DNA from: Oribacterium sp. NK2B42
GTDB lineage: Bacteria > Bacillota > Clostridia > Lachnospirales > Lachnospiraceae
Length of the DNA: 64,000 nt
Direction: 5' to 3'
Assembly (NCBI RefSeq): GCF_000424445.1
Contig: NZ_AUJX01000006.1
Location: forward strand, 62,001-126,000
Part shown: positions 43,573 to 51,241 of the stretch, one piece after another
How the letters are laid out: each line of letters begins with the position of its first letter
Numbering within the stretch: position 1 is the first letter of the stretch
The notes under the pieces: model-generated
The model's database searches: none
Told to the model about the DNA's origin: nothing
What the model saw: only the letters and a program-made list of their open reading frames with translations
Position numbers and translations under genes: made by a program

Positions 43573-44368
43573 TTAATAATGCCTCCTTGTTTACTTCCAT
43601 ACCTGTAAAGGTCTTTTCGATGTTAGTGTCACGGACTTTTTTTCCGTCTTCATTTTGGAATACGATATGCTTTCGTGAATCCTCCCATTGAACTGACCAT
43701 CCTCTTTCTGCCATTCCGGAGATAAATTCTTCACGGCTTGTAGACTCGGGAACGGTTTCAAGGATTGCAATTGCGCATTCAGCAACAAAGCTCTTCTTTG
43801 AATCATTGATAAGAAGGTTGTACTTGTCTTTGCTCCATGCAGTGATCTCACCCTTTTCAATAGCGGATCCGTCAAAGTGTTGTCCCTTTTCAGCAATACT
43901 GAGACCTCTTTCAAGGCACAGGATATTGGTGAAGTCTTTTTGTTGTTGGAGATCCCGCTTAGTCTGATGAAGCTTCATCCCGTCAATATATGAAACGCTG
44001 TTAGTGACAATGTGGCAGTGCAGGTGATCCTTATCCTGATGGACACCGATGACGCACTGGTGGCCGGAGAAGAATTTATCTGAAAACTCCTTTCCGATAG
44101 CAAGGACATCGGCAGGAGTAACATCTTCATCTTTATGGAAACTGATGATGTTATGGACATACATTCTTACGGAATCCTTGTTCCAGAGCTTTTTTTCTGA
44201 AAGCCATGTTTTGTAAACATCGTCGTAATTGATGGTATCAGCAGCATAAGGCCCTGTGACTTCGACGTAGCCTTCTTTTATCTTTTCATCACGGAGAACG
44301 TATTCAATGACATTCCTCATTGCTCCGTGACTTTTTGTTGATTTATTGACGACCTTATTGATTGCCAT
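43064..44368 (-). CDS. mobA: MOBP-family relaxase (MobA)
   Basis: A 434-residue relaxase that would nick oriT and lead the DNA strand to a recipient. The metal-binding three-histidine motif is HQDKDHLHCHIVTN (His110, His117, His119). Tyr and neighbouring residues in the first 30 positions supply the nucleophile region (IEYVLRDEK, Tyr23 is the likely one). The C-terminal 170 residues are charged coiled coil, overlap the DUF6040-like frame, and end in the usual HGYSR tail. It overlaps mobC by 52 bp. The probable oriT is at about 44.99 kb, upstream of mobC. Confidence 0.9.
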   Translation of the reverse strand: MAINKVVNKSTKSHGAMRNVIEYVLRDEKIKEGYVEVTGPYAADTINYDDVYKTWLSEKKLWNKDSVRMYVHNIISFHKDEDVTPADVLAIGKEFSDKFFSGHQCVIGVHQDKDHLHCHIVTNSVSYIDGMKLHQTKRDLQQQKDFTNILCLERGLSIAEKGQHFDGSAIEKGEITAWSKDKYNLLINDSKKSFVAECAIAILETVPESTSREEFISGMAERGWSVQWEDSRKHIVFQNEDGKKVRDTNIEKTFTGMEVNKEALLNEFTRQNELRLDILRADKERAAAYAELKRYYSELESEITRLGNERAIGDNSEAIRENSGAIPRPARSCQHDKGYAVSARSDCAGTGISEETRENIGYREDTEAFIRKLESHEKASEEKRDYCIAERQDREAERRRLNLERERAIRDEQQRIAEKRAKRKKRSISHGYSR

Positions 44369-44709
44369 ATCATTTCACTCTCCTTTCTCATATCACTGAG
44401 CTGGTCGGATAATCTAGTCAGCGTGGATTCCCCGGACAGATAGCCTTTGCTGTTCGCAATGTGGGCCATTTGGTTCACGTTTGTGCCAAGGCCCCAGACC
44501 TGCTTTTCAAAATCTGCGAAGGTCTTGCTTATATCCTTAAGGACAGCGATTTCATCGGAAGGGGTTATGGTGGCACCACGAACGGCATTTATCACAAATG
44601 CCTGTTGTGAAAGACCGGACTCTTCAACTTTATTCTGGAAGTCAGCGTACTCAGTTTCATTCATCCGTACGGTGACTGCCCTATTTCTTTTACGCTTAAC
44701 TTTAAGCAT
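44317..44709 (-). CDS. mobC: MobC-like relaxosome accessory protein
   Basis: A 130-residue protein with a ribbon-helix-helix N-terminus (RNRAVTVRMNETEYADFQNK) and the MobC helical region (WGLGTNVNQMAHIANSKGYL), which binds oriT and helps the relaxase open it. AAAGGAGAGTGAACAAA precedes ATG 44709. A palindrome 32 bp upstream (44741-44763) may be its operator or binding site. It overlaps the relaxase start. Confidence 0.85.
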   Translation of the reverse strand: MLKVKRKRNRAVTVRMNETEYADFQNKVEESGLSQQAFVINAVRGATITPSDEIAVLKDISKTFADFEKQVWGLGTNVNQMAHIANSKGYLSGESTLTRLSDQLSDMRKESEMIWQSIRSSINQQKVTEQ

Positions 44710-44740
44710 TTTGTTCACTCTCCTTTTCATTCTTGATATA

Positions 44741-44763
44741 CACATAGGGCGACACCCTATGTG
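44741..44763. promoter_or_regulatory. Palindrome upstream of mobC
   Basis: CACATAGGG (44741-44749) and CCCTATGTG (44755-44763) are perfect 9 bp arms with a 5 bp loop, 32 bp before the mobC start. Candidate autoregulatory site. Confidence 0.6.
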
Positions 44764-45364
44764 TGATAATCCGCATAACATCTGATGCACAGTATGTTAT
44801 GTAGAGCAGGGTTCCAAGGGGATGCAATACCTTTGGCGGGATGCAAGGGTGGACCCTTAGACGGACTGAAGGAGGGCTTCGGTGTGCAGAGGTTGAATAA
44901 ACCTTGCTGGGGGTTCCAAGGGGGCAAAGCCCACTGGCAAGTTTAGCGGAAGCGGAAAAGCCCAAAGGCTTTTCTGGTGCAGCGGTGCATTGTGGCTTGC
45001 CACAATGCGAAACTTGCCTAATCACCCTGAGGGGTGATTTGTGGTCTTGCGATTTACCCGGAAGGAGATGACTGATGACCGGAGTGAGAGCCGGGGCATT
45101 GCTTCCGATAAGGAAGGAATGTCCTGCTCGAACGGAGGTCAAACGGAGAAGGAGCAAAGAGTCCGGTGGACTGTTTGCTCCTTCGTAGTGGTCAGGCATC
45201 GACTGAACGGGAAGAAATCAAAGCGGTGCGAAAGCATCGGCTTGATTTCTGCTAAATCGCCTCGTCCGATTGGAGGGGCTTTTGAGTTTCCATATTCTTC
45301 GCATAGAAGAATATGTGAAACGAGGAAGTCCCGGAATGAGGACGAGAACGCCCGAGGATGGGGA
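44764..45364. other. Gene-free region rich in inverted repeats (transfer origin region)
   Basis: No gene. Besides oriT it holds AAGGAGCAAA/TTTGCTCCTT (45149-45185 region), GAAATCAA/TTGATTTC (45212-45250 region) and CATATTCTTC-GCATA-GAAGAATATG (45290-45314). The GC content is higher than in the rest of the element. This density of hairpins suits a transfer origin and flanking regulatory RNA. Confidence 0.55.
44987..45038. other. oriT: Probable oriT of the MOBP module
   Basis: GCATTGTGGC-TT-GCCACAATGC (44987-45008) is a perfect 10 bp inverted repeat followed by GAAACTTGCC, and then ATCACCC/GGGTGAT (45021-45038). A perfect inverted repeat with a short unpaired sequence next to it, upstream of mobC-mobA, is the usual design of oriT, with the nick expected shortly after the repeat. 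The exact nick position is unknown. Confidence 0.6.
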
Positions 45365-45835
45365 TCATATTTCAAGCTCGAATTTGATGCGTCCGGAATT
45401 ATAATCCTCCATGAACCTACGTAAAGCACATCCGAGGGTGACGGAAGGAAATGGAACATTCCTGTTGAAGGATTTCCATTCTTCCGCAACGGCTTCTTCG
45501 ATGATGAAAGATTTTCGGGTAGTGCCATCTTCGGATTTTTTCATGCGGATAACGGTTGGCTTCAGAATAGGAGAGGATCCTTCAGATGTTTTGTGCCATC
45601 CGTTTTCGTAACCTCTGTCACGGATAAGTCCGGTGAGGTAGGTGTAGGAAAAGTCACAGTTCATGTAATCCGAAAAATCTTTCCCTGTATGGCCCTGGGC
45701 CTGTTGGATCATCTGGAGAAGTTCGGCATCGGTTTTCTGCTGAGCTTCTTCCTTTGTTATCTTCAGATTATCAGGGAGTGTCACATCCGCTGAAACACTC
45801 TCTGTTGCTAAATTGGTAATGTTGTAAACATCCAT
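45365..45835 (-). CDS. Hypothetical protein of the mobilization region
   Basis: A 156-residue protein (MDVYNITNLATESVSADVTL; later CALRRFMEDYNSGRIKFELE). AGAGGAGAAATATCA precedes the ATG. The C-terminal part (VAEEWKSFNRNVPFPSVTLG) resembles a small DNA-binding domain, but no family was recognised. It is transcribed in the same direction as mobC-mobA, on the far side of oriT. Confidence 0.6.
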   Translation of the reverse strand: MDVYNITNLATESVSADVTLPDNLKITKEEAQQKTDAELLQMIQQAQGHTGKDFSDYMNCDFSYTYLTGLIRDRGYENGWHKTSEGSSPILKPTVIRMKKSEDGTTRKSFIIEEAVAEEWKSFNRNVPFPSVTLGCALRRFMEDYNSGRIKFELEI

Positions 45836-45904
45836 TGATATTTCTCCTCTATAAAAGTGTTTTTTTCGATAGTTTCATGTGACCATATCAACTATCAGTT
45901 ACAA

Positions 45905-45933
45905 TTGAATCCGTGGTGACGTTGCTGTACAAT
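45905..45933 (+). promoter_or_regulatory. Promoter of candidate structured RNA
   Basis: TTGAAT (45905-45910), a 17 bp spacer and TACAAT (45928-45933) make a near-consensus promoter reading right; no coding gene follows for 660 bp. Confidence 0.65.
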
Positions 45934-45941
45934 AAGTGTAC

Positions 45942-46349
45942 GAGCCCGTCTTTTTCATTAGCGTCCACGAACGCTCTAAAGGAGCCTGGGTCTTGCGGTA
46001 CCTGCGTGATTTGTCGTGTTGCCTATCAAGCACCTAGAGGAGATTTGTCTACACCGTACCGCTTCATTTCGAAGCAATCGGCGATAACACTGCGTTTAAT
46101 GCGCACCCCATTGTATGCTGCCACAGAAAATCTGCAGTACCAACGCAGTTCCATATCTTATTCAAGTCCTAGCGAAGAATCTCTTCGTCTTTTTGTGTTG
46201 TCACATCATCACGTAACCCCACTTTTATTTCTGACTTACAGACGCTTCACAGTCTAATTGGCTCCTTTACTAGATCTATTTGTTTATGGCAACTGTATAT
46301 TTCACAGTCAAAACCGGTTTTAGTGATATGCATTTGGTTGCCTTTTTTT
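45942..46349 (+). ncRNA. Candidate structured RNA of about 410 nt
   Basis: A promoter, no ORF with a ribosome site, and a terminator mark an independent RNA. Its folding potential is high: a long-range closing stem CTAAAGGAGCC (45974-45984) with GGCTCCTTTA (46260-46269), GCGGTAC/GTACCGC (45998-46063 region), GCTTC-ATTTC-GAAGC (46062-46076 region), CTGCGTT/AACGCAG (46090-46148 region) and CGAAGA-ATC-TCTTCG (46173-46187). I cannot match it to a known RNA class. It could regulate transfer or copy state of the element. Confidence 0.55.
46288..46349 (+). terminator. Terminator of candidate RNA
   Basis: GGCAAC (46288-46293) pairs with GTTGCC (46337-46342), with an inner ACCGGT, followed by TTTTTTT (46343-46349). 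Confidence 0.65.
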
Positions 46350-46601
46350 AGTTACACAGTAAATATGTGATGAATTCTTTAAAACGCACACAGGAATTTC
46401 TATTTATTTTGAGTACGTGTTTAGGAATTTTCTTTCGAACACGTTTTAGACGGGTTTTAGACATAATGAACGAGCAGATAATAGAGAATTAATGTACAAT
46501 TTTTTCCACCTGCCATGATGTAGACTCAAATCATAGAAAAAGTAATTACACATTACTTTGCATCGTTTACACAATTTGCCAACTGGCAGGAAAGGATTCC
46601 T
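46350..46601. other. Intergenic spacer
   Basis: AT-rich, with a repeated phrase CACGTTTTAGACGGGTTTTAGAC near 46440 (two GTTTTAGAC copies). No gene is seen. Confidence 0.4.
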
Positions 46602-47215
46602 ATGAAGAACGAAAGAGTATTAAGCATGGATGCTGACAGCAGGATATATCACAAGCCGAATTGTCACTACGTAAAAATGATGTCTCCAAAGAACCGAATG
46701 TCTTTAGCAAAAGGAATGCCCAGAAAAGAAGATACCGCATCTGCAAATGCTGTAACTCAATGACATACCATTACAGAACTGAACAGAATACCATCGAATA
46801 CTACAGAAAGAATAAAAAGATGGATTTCAGGTTCATAGATAGTGTGTTGTATGTAAAAACCGAGATTGGTTGTTGGAAAATGGTCTATTCCAAAAAACAT
46901 GAGGCTATTACCCTCTACCATAGAAACACTGTTTCAGAGCCTCTGGATTTTGTTCATCCTGAGAATGAACCTTATCATAGGCAGGTAGATGCGTTATCCA
47001 GTAACATGATAAGCGGATATCTCAACTACATCTATGAGCACGACAGATATAAAGCTGCCATGGAGCGAGGCGAGAAGAATTTCAGATTCTCAAGTAAGAA
47101 ATATGCCCGTCATGAAGCAAAAGCACAGAGAAAGAGAGCACATAAGAGGGTTAATCAGCTCTTCATGCTCCTTGAAAAGGGAAATTTCAATCTCCTTAAA
47201 TTATCAATCTGCTAA
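46602..47215 (+). pseudogene. Frameshifted conserved hypothetical gene
   Basis: The first frame begins at ATG 46602 (AGGAAAGGATTCCT upstream) and reads MKNERVLSMDADSRIYHKPN, CHYVKMMSPKNRMSLAKGM; after a shift near 46715-46725 the second frame continues KRRYRICKCCNSMTYHYRTE through WKMVYSKKHEAITLYHRN and FVHPENEPYHRQVDALSS to 47215. Together they make a protein of about 200 residues with a split Cys/His motif, a type widespread in Lachnospiraceae mobile DNA. The frameshift probably inactivates it. Confidence 0.6.
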
Positions 47216-47277
47216 CATACATGCAAGTATCATCTATACAAAAGAAACGTCAATCTATTGGTAGAAAGGACAATATT

Positions 47278-47388
47278 ATGGATATATTCAGAACGATAGT
47301 CACAACAACCGTTTCGGTTGTCACATGGGAATTACATAAAAGAAGAGATGAGAAAGAAAATCAAGCAAGTCAGTACAGAAACATTTAA
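47278..47388 (+). CDS. Very small protein, 36 residues
   Basis: MDIFRTIVTTTVSVVTWELH with a short basic tail: a hydrophobic N-terminal helix and charged end, like tiny membrane peptides near conjugation genes. GAAAGGACAATATT precedes the ATG. It overlaps the next small ORF by 41 bp in another frame. Confidence 0.45.
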   Translation: MDIFRTIVTTTVSVVTWELHKRRDEKENQASQYRNI

Positions 47389-47509
47389 AATTAAAAAAGA
47401 GCTGATGGATGAATTCTCTGCCTCATGCGAAAAGGCAGGAGTTGACGAGGGTTTTCAGCTAAAGAAACTGATAACAGATTTCAATGACAAAGTTGCTAGT
47501 CAAGGGTGA
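47348..47509 (+). CDS. Small RHH-like protein, 53 residues
   Basis: MRKKIKQVSTETFKIKKELM then DEFSASCEKAGVDEGFQLKK: a possible beta strand and two helices as in ribbon-helix-helix regulators. AAGAAGAG before ATG 47348 is a modest ribosome site. It overlaps the 36-residue ORF. Confidence 0.45.
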   Translation: MRKKIKQVSTETFKIKKELMDEFSASCEKAGVDEGFQLKKLITDFNDKVASQG

Positions 47510-47593
47510 GCGTCTCTGCGTAATATATTTACTGGTATTATATTTTGTATTATAATATCTGTAGATATATTTATTTTGCAATAGGTGACCTAT

Positions 47594-48979
47594 ATGAAAT
47601 TCGTAGACAGAATTAATGAATTAGAAACCTTGGATAATGAATACCGCAAGGAAGAGGCGACTTTTGTTGTGCTGTACGGAAGAAGGCGTGTTGGAAAGAC
47701 AGCTCTTATTAACCATTTCTGTGAAGATAAACGGGCTATATATTTTCTGGCAACTGAGGAGAATGAATCTGAAAACAGAAATGCCTTTAAAAATCTGGTG
47801 GCTGAGACCTTTGACAACGATTTGCTGGCTGAATCGAGCCTTAGCTCATGGGATCCTATATTTAAGGTTGTCGCGTCGGAGAGCAAGAATGAACGGATAA
47901 TACTTGTTATCGATGAGTTTCAATATCTTGGAAAAGCCAATGCTTCGTTCCCGTCTATCATGCAGAAGATATGGGATACCATATTAAGTAAATCGAATAT
48001 CATGCTAATCCTATGCGGTTCGCTCATTAACATGATGACATCCCAGGTACTCAATTATAATTCCCCATTGTACGGCAGACGAACAGCCCAGATAAAGCTT
48101 AAGCAAATAGATTTTGCCTACTATCACGAATTTAACGAGAAACTGAGTTTGGACGAACAGATAATGAGATATGCCGTCACCGGTGGAGTACCTAAGTACA
48201 TTAATATCTTTCAGGATGAAAAGGATGTATATACGGCAATAAAGAAAAACATATTGTCAACGAATGCATTTCTGTACGCTGAACCCGAATTCCTGCTTCA
48301 GAAGGAAGTGTCGGAAATAGGAAGTTATTTTTCAATACTGAAGACTATTGCAGCTGGAAATCACAAGCTGGGTAAGATTGCAGCCGCATTAGAAGTCCAT
48401 CAGACTAAACTTACATCCTATCTAAAGAATCTGATGGACCTTGATATCATCGAAAGAGAAGTGCCTATTACAGAGGAGCATCCTGAAAAAAGTAAGATGG
48501 GCTTATATAACATCAAGGATAACTTCATCGCATTCTGGTTTAAATATGTTTATCCGAATAAAAGCCTTCTTGAATCAGGAAGGTCAGAATTCGTAGAGGA
48601 GAAGATACGGAAAAATCTGATAGATAATCATGTTTCTTATGTTTACGAAGACATATGCAGACAACGGACCTGGGACTTGTTATCTGATTCACTTATGTTT
48701 AACAGAGTTGGCAGATGGTGGGGCGCAAAGGATGTAGAAATCGACATCGTGGCCTACGATTCAAACGGCAAGGATATCCTTTTCGGGGAATGCAAATATT
48801 CCAAAAATAAGAAGGGACTATCTGTTCTTGATGCTCTGAAGGATAAATCCAGGGAGGTGAAATGGAATATGGAGAACAGAAAAGAGCACTTTGTAATCTT
48901 TTCAAAGAACGGCTTTACTGACGAACTGTTGGAATATGCGGAGGACAATCATAATGTTTATTTAAGAACAGATACGTAA
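47594..48979 (+). CDS. AAA ATPase with DUF234-type nuclease-like C-terminus
   Basis: A 461-residue protein of the archaeal-type ATPase family. Walker A is GRRRVGKTAL (29-38) and Walker B is ILVIDEFQYL (near 102-111). A winged-helix segment (LGKIAAALEVHQTKLTSYLK) follows, and the C-terminal DUF234 region holds VEIDIVAYDSNGKDILFGEC, a D-x-ExK-like pattern (Asp, Glu-Cys-Lys) of restriction-endonuclease-like folds. AGGTGACCTAT precedes ATG 47594. It is the last gene before attR. Its role is unknown, possibly defence or element maintenance. Confidence 0.82.
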   Translation: MKFVDRINELETLDNEYRKEEATFVVLYGRRRVGKTALINHFCEDKRAIYFLATEENESENRNAFKNLVAETFDNDLLAESSLSSWDPIFKVVASESKNERIILVIDEFQYLGKANASFPSIMQKIWDTILSKSNIMLILCGSLINMMTSQVLNYNSPLYGRRTAQIKLKQIDFAYYHEFNEKLSLDEQIMRYAVTGGVPKYINIFQDEKDVYTAIKKNILSTNAFLYAEPEFLLQKEVSEIGSYFSILKTIAAGNHKLGKIAAALEVHQTKLTSYLKNLMDLDIIEREVPITEEHPEKSKMGLYNIKDNFIAFWFKYVYPNKSLLESGRSEFVEEKIRKNLIDNHVSYVYEDICRQRTWDLLSDSLMFNRVGRWWGAKDVEIDIVAYDSNGKDILFGECKYSKNKKGLSVLDALKDKSREVKWNMENRKEHFVIFSKNGFTDELLEYAEDNHNVYLRTDT

Positions 48980-49126
48980 AGTATTGAGCTGTCAGAAATA
49001 CGAATTATAAGACAAATTGTTGTGAATTCAAGAATTGGCCGGAAGGCATAAAAATATTGGCCGGATTTTATTTGAAGTACAAAAAAAGCACGTAATATCA
49101 AGGGTTTATTCACTTTAAACACGGTT
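48980..49126. other. Right-end spacer with arm sites
   Basis: No gene. It contains the two TTGGCCGG sites at 49035 and 49057 before attR. Confidence 0.5.
49035..49068 (+). repeat. Right arm-type integrase sites
   Basis: TTGGCCGGAAGG (49035-49046) and TTGGCCGGATTT (49057-49068), same orientation as the four left-end copies at 4868-4923, spacing 22 bp. Part of the attachment site inferred for the integrase. Confidence 0.6.
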
Positions 49127-49202
49127 TGATGAAAACATACTTCTACTCATATACGGGCAGGATGGTAAACCAGAATAAGCCGCATGATTTTGAGAAAAAA
49201 GC
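49127..49202 (+). repeat. attR: right copy of 76 bp direct repeat
   Basis: Perfect copy of 4707-4782. It is a 3' gene fragment of the RNA methyltransferase without its 5' part, in frame to a stop TGA at 49204-49206. The sequence after it should be the original chromosomal flank. Confidence 0.88.
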
Positions 49203-49241
49203 CTGATATTACGTGGGTTTTGAGACGATAAAGCGAAATAA

Positions 49242-49286
49242 AAGTACTTCAAAGGTAATTCTATTTACCTGAGAAGTACTTTTTTC
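49242..49286 (+). terminator. Original terminator of the RNA methyltransferase gene
   Basis: AAGTACTTC (49242-49250) pairs with GAAGTACTT (49273-49281) and AGGTAA (49253-49258) with TTACCT (49265-49270); T run follows. It lies at the same distance from attR as the weaker hairpin at 4821-4868 lies from attL. Confidence 0.85.
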
Positions 49287-49507
49287 TTATCAGGCCACGT
49301 CTCCTTAGTTACATCTCGAAAAAGAAGCTTTTTATGGTCTGCCATGACATGACTTTGCTGCCTGATCGTGTGGCGGACAATTATTTCGAATTTAAAATTA
49401 TATGAGAAAGAACATCTGTCGATAAAACTTATGTATGTGTTAACGGGCTTTTTTTAGATGACAAAAAAGCTGGCGGATAAAGAATATATTTTTCAAAGGA
49501 GCAAAAC

Positions 49508-51163
49508 ATGAAAGCAGATAAGATCATCAGGAATGCGAAAATCTTTACATCGGACAAGGCCAATCCACAGGCTGCAGCTCTTGTGGTAAAGGACGGCAAA
49601 TTTGTCTATGTTGGCGACGAGGCAGGACTTGCGAATTATGAGGGAGAAATTACAGACCTAGGTGGAAAGTTCATTATGCCCGGCATCATCGACAGCCATG
49701 TCCATATAACCATTCCTGTGGGGTTTGAGTACGCAGAAATCGATGAACGCCTTGAACCGAACGGCAAGCAGGAGGCATTGAACCTGATGGAAAGGTTTAT
49801 CAAGGAGCATCCGGGGCAGAAGCGCTACAGATTCTTTTTGGAGAAGAAATACCTTAAGGGAGAGGATATCGTAAAAGAGGAGCTCGACGCTATATGTCCT
49901 GATGCCGAGCTTCAGATTCAGGAAGGCGAGGGTCACAGCATCTGGGTAAACTCAAAAATTCTTGAACGGCACGGTATCACAGACGATACTCCAGATCCAA
50001 TACCAGGACTTGCATTTTATGTAAGAAAAGACGGACATGTTACCGGAAATATGTATGAAGGCGCAACGGAGGTTCCCATCATTCTCGACAGCGGAATGGA
50101 GCTTAGCGATGAACAGGTTGATGCGGCACTAAAACGCTGGATCGATTTTTCAGTCGAATACGGAGTTTCCGCAGTATTTGATGCGGGACTTCCCGGCGAT
50201 ATGAAATTCCATGAGAAGGTATATAAGCGCCTGTGCGAACTGGATAAGCAGGGAAAGCTGCCCGTTTATGTTGACGGATGCCTGGTTGTCAATGCCGAAA
50301 AGGATGCAGAGGAGGGCCTGGAGCAGCTGAAGCGTATACAGCGTGAGTATAACACTGAGCACCTGAAGGTTCATACAATGAAGATTTTCATGGACGGTAC
50401 CCAGAAGATCCATACCGCTGCAATGGTAACACCTTATGTAGATATCCATACACTGGGATCTACCGCTTTCACTGCAGAGGGAATTGCGAAGCTTTTGAAG
50501 AATCTTAATGAAGCAAATCTGGATCTTCACCTTCACACAGTCGGAGAACGTGCATCACGAACAGTTCTGGATGGCGTAGAGATGGCAAAAAAAGAAATGG
50601 GCGATGACCTCCATGTGAGAGTCACCTGTGCACACCTTGAGGTGCAGTGTGATGAGGATCTTGACCGTTTTGCTAAGCTTGGAGTTTATGCAAACTACAC
50701 ACCGCACTGGCACGCAGGAGATACCAGCTTCAGTGCTACATGGCTCGGCGAGGAGCGTTCCAAAAAGCAGTTCCGCTGCAGAACTGTCTGGGATACCGGT
50801 GCCAAGGTAGCATGGTCAAGTGACAACATTGTCTTCGGAGACTTTATGACCTGGAATCCGTATCTTGGCATGGAAGTCGGAATGACACGTTTGATCACAG
50901 AAAAGACCAGACATTACGAATTTGCCAGATTCCCTGAGGTATTTCCTCCTGAAAAAGAGGTAATGACAATTGAGGAGATGCTGGTTGGATATACGATAAA
51001 CGGAGCAGAACAGCTTGGCATCGAATCCAAAAAGGGTTCCATAACTGCCGGCAAGGATGCAGACTTCCTGGTATTCGACAAAGACCTGCTCACAGCCGAA
51101 AAAGAAGGATTCAGCTTCAACAAGCCGGAGGAAGTTTACTTTGGCGGAAAGAAAGTGAAATAA
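49508..51163 (+). CDS. YtcJ-like amidohydrolase
   Basis: A 551-residue metal-dependent hydrolase of the amidohydrolase-3/YtcJ family. A beta-sandwich start (KIIRNAKIFTSDKANPQAAA) leads to the metal motif PGIIDSHVHI (HxH, near residue 62); further metal ligands are expected in HLHTVGE and CAHLEVQ, and Asp in AWSSDNIV. The C-terminus returns to the sandwich (GSITAGKDADFLVFDKDLL). AAAGGAGCAAAAC precedes the ATG. The substrate is unknown. First host gene right of the element. Confidence 0.85.
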   Translation: MKADKIIRNAKIFTSDKANPQAAALVVKDGKFVYVGDEAGLANYEGEITDLGGKFIMPGIIDSHVHITIPVGFEYAEIDERLEPNGKQEALNLMERFIKEHPGQKRYRFFLEKKYLKGEDIVKEELDAICPDAELQIQEGEGHSIWVNSKILERHGITDDTPDPIPGLAFYVRKDGHVTGNMYEGATEVPIILDSGMELSDEQVDAALKRWIDFSVEYGVSAVFDAGLPGDMKFHEKVYKRLCELDKQGKLPVYVDGCLVVNAEKDAEEGLEQLKRIQREYNTEHLKVHTMKIFMDGTQKIHTAAMVTPYVDIHTLGSTAFTAEGIAKLLKNLNEANLDLHLHTVGERASRTVLDGVEMAKKEMGDDLHVRVTCAHLEVQCDEDLDRFAKLGVYANYTPHWHAGDTSFSATWLGEERSKKQFRCRTVWDTGAKVAWSSDNIVFGDFMTWNPYLGMEVGMTRLITEKTRHYEFARFPEVFPPEKEVMTIEEMLVGYTINGAEQLGIESKKGSITAGKDADFLVFDKDLLTAEKEGFSFNKPEEVYFGGKKVK

Positions 51164-51175
51164 AAATATTTGTTA

Positions 51176-51215
51176 ACGGTTCAGCCTGTTCCTCATGGTC
51201 CACAGGCTGAACCGT
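51176..51215. repeat. Intergenic hairpin
   Basis: ACGGTTCAGCCTGT (51176-51189) and ACAGGCTGAACCGT (51202-51215) form a perfect 14 bp stem between two genes. There is no T run on the plus strand, so it may be a processing or stability hairpin rather than a terminator. Confidence 0.65.
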
Positions 51216-51241
51216 AAAATTAAAAGCAGAGAGGAGAAATA

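Larger units (their letters stand above)
4707..49202. mobile_element. Integrative and mobilizable element, about 44.4 kb
   Basis: The boundaries are a 76 bp perfect direct repeat at 4707-4782 and 49127-49202, exactly 44,420 bp apart. The left copy is the 3' end of the RNA methyltransferase gene; the right copy is an orphan copy followed by a strong terminator. A tyrosine integrase gene lies just inside the left end, and probable integrase arm sites lie inside both ends. The content is AT-rich and accessory: two relaxases, restriction, toxin-antitoxin and peptide genes. No VirB4, VirD4 or other conjugation-pore gene was recognised, hence mobilizable rather than self-conjugative. Confidence 0.88.

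Noticed and set aside
45041-45424. Plus-strand ORF of 127 codons over the oriT region
   Set aside because: It crosses several perfect inverted repeats, has atypical composition and reaches into the convergent gene at 45365-45835.
45913-46257. Plus-strand ORF of 114 codons
   Set aside because: No ribosome site; it lies within the promoter-to-terminator unit whose stems explain the sequence better as RNA.
4787-49126. Self-conjugative element (ICE)
   Set aside because: No VirB4, VirD4/coupling protein or other type IV secretion genes were recognised, so only mobilization is supported.
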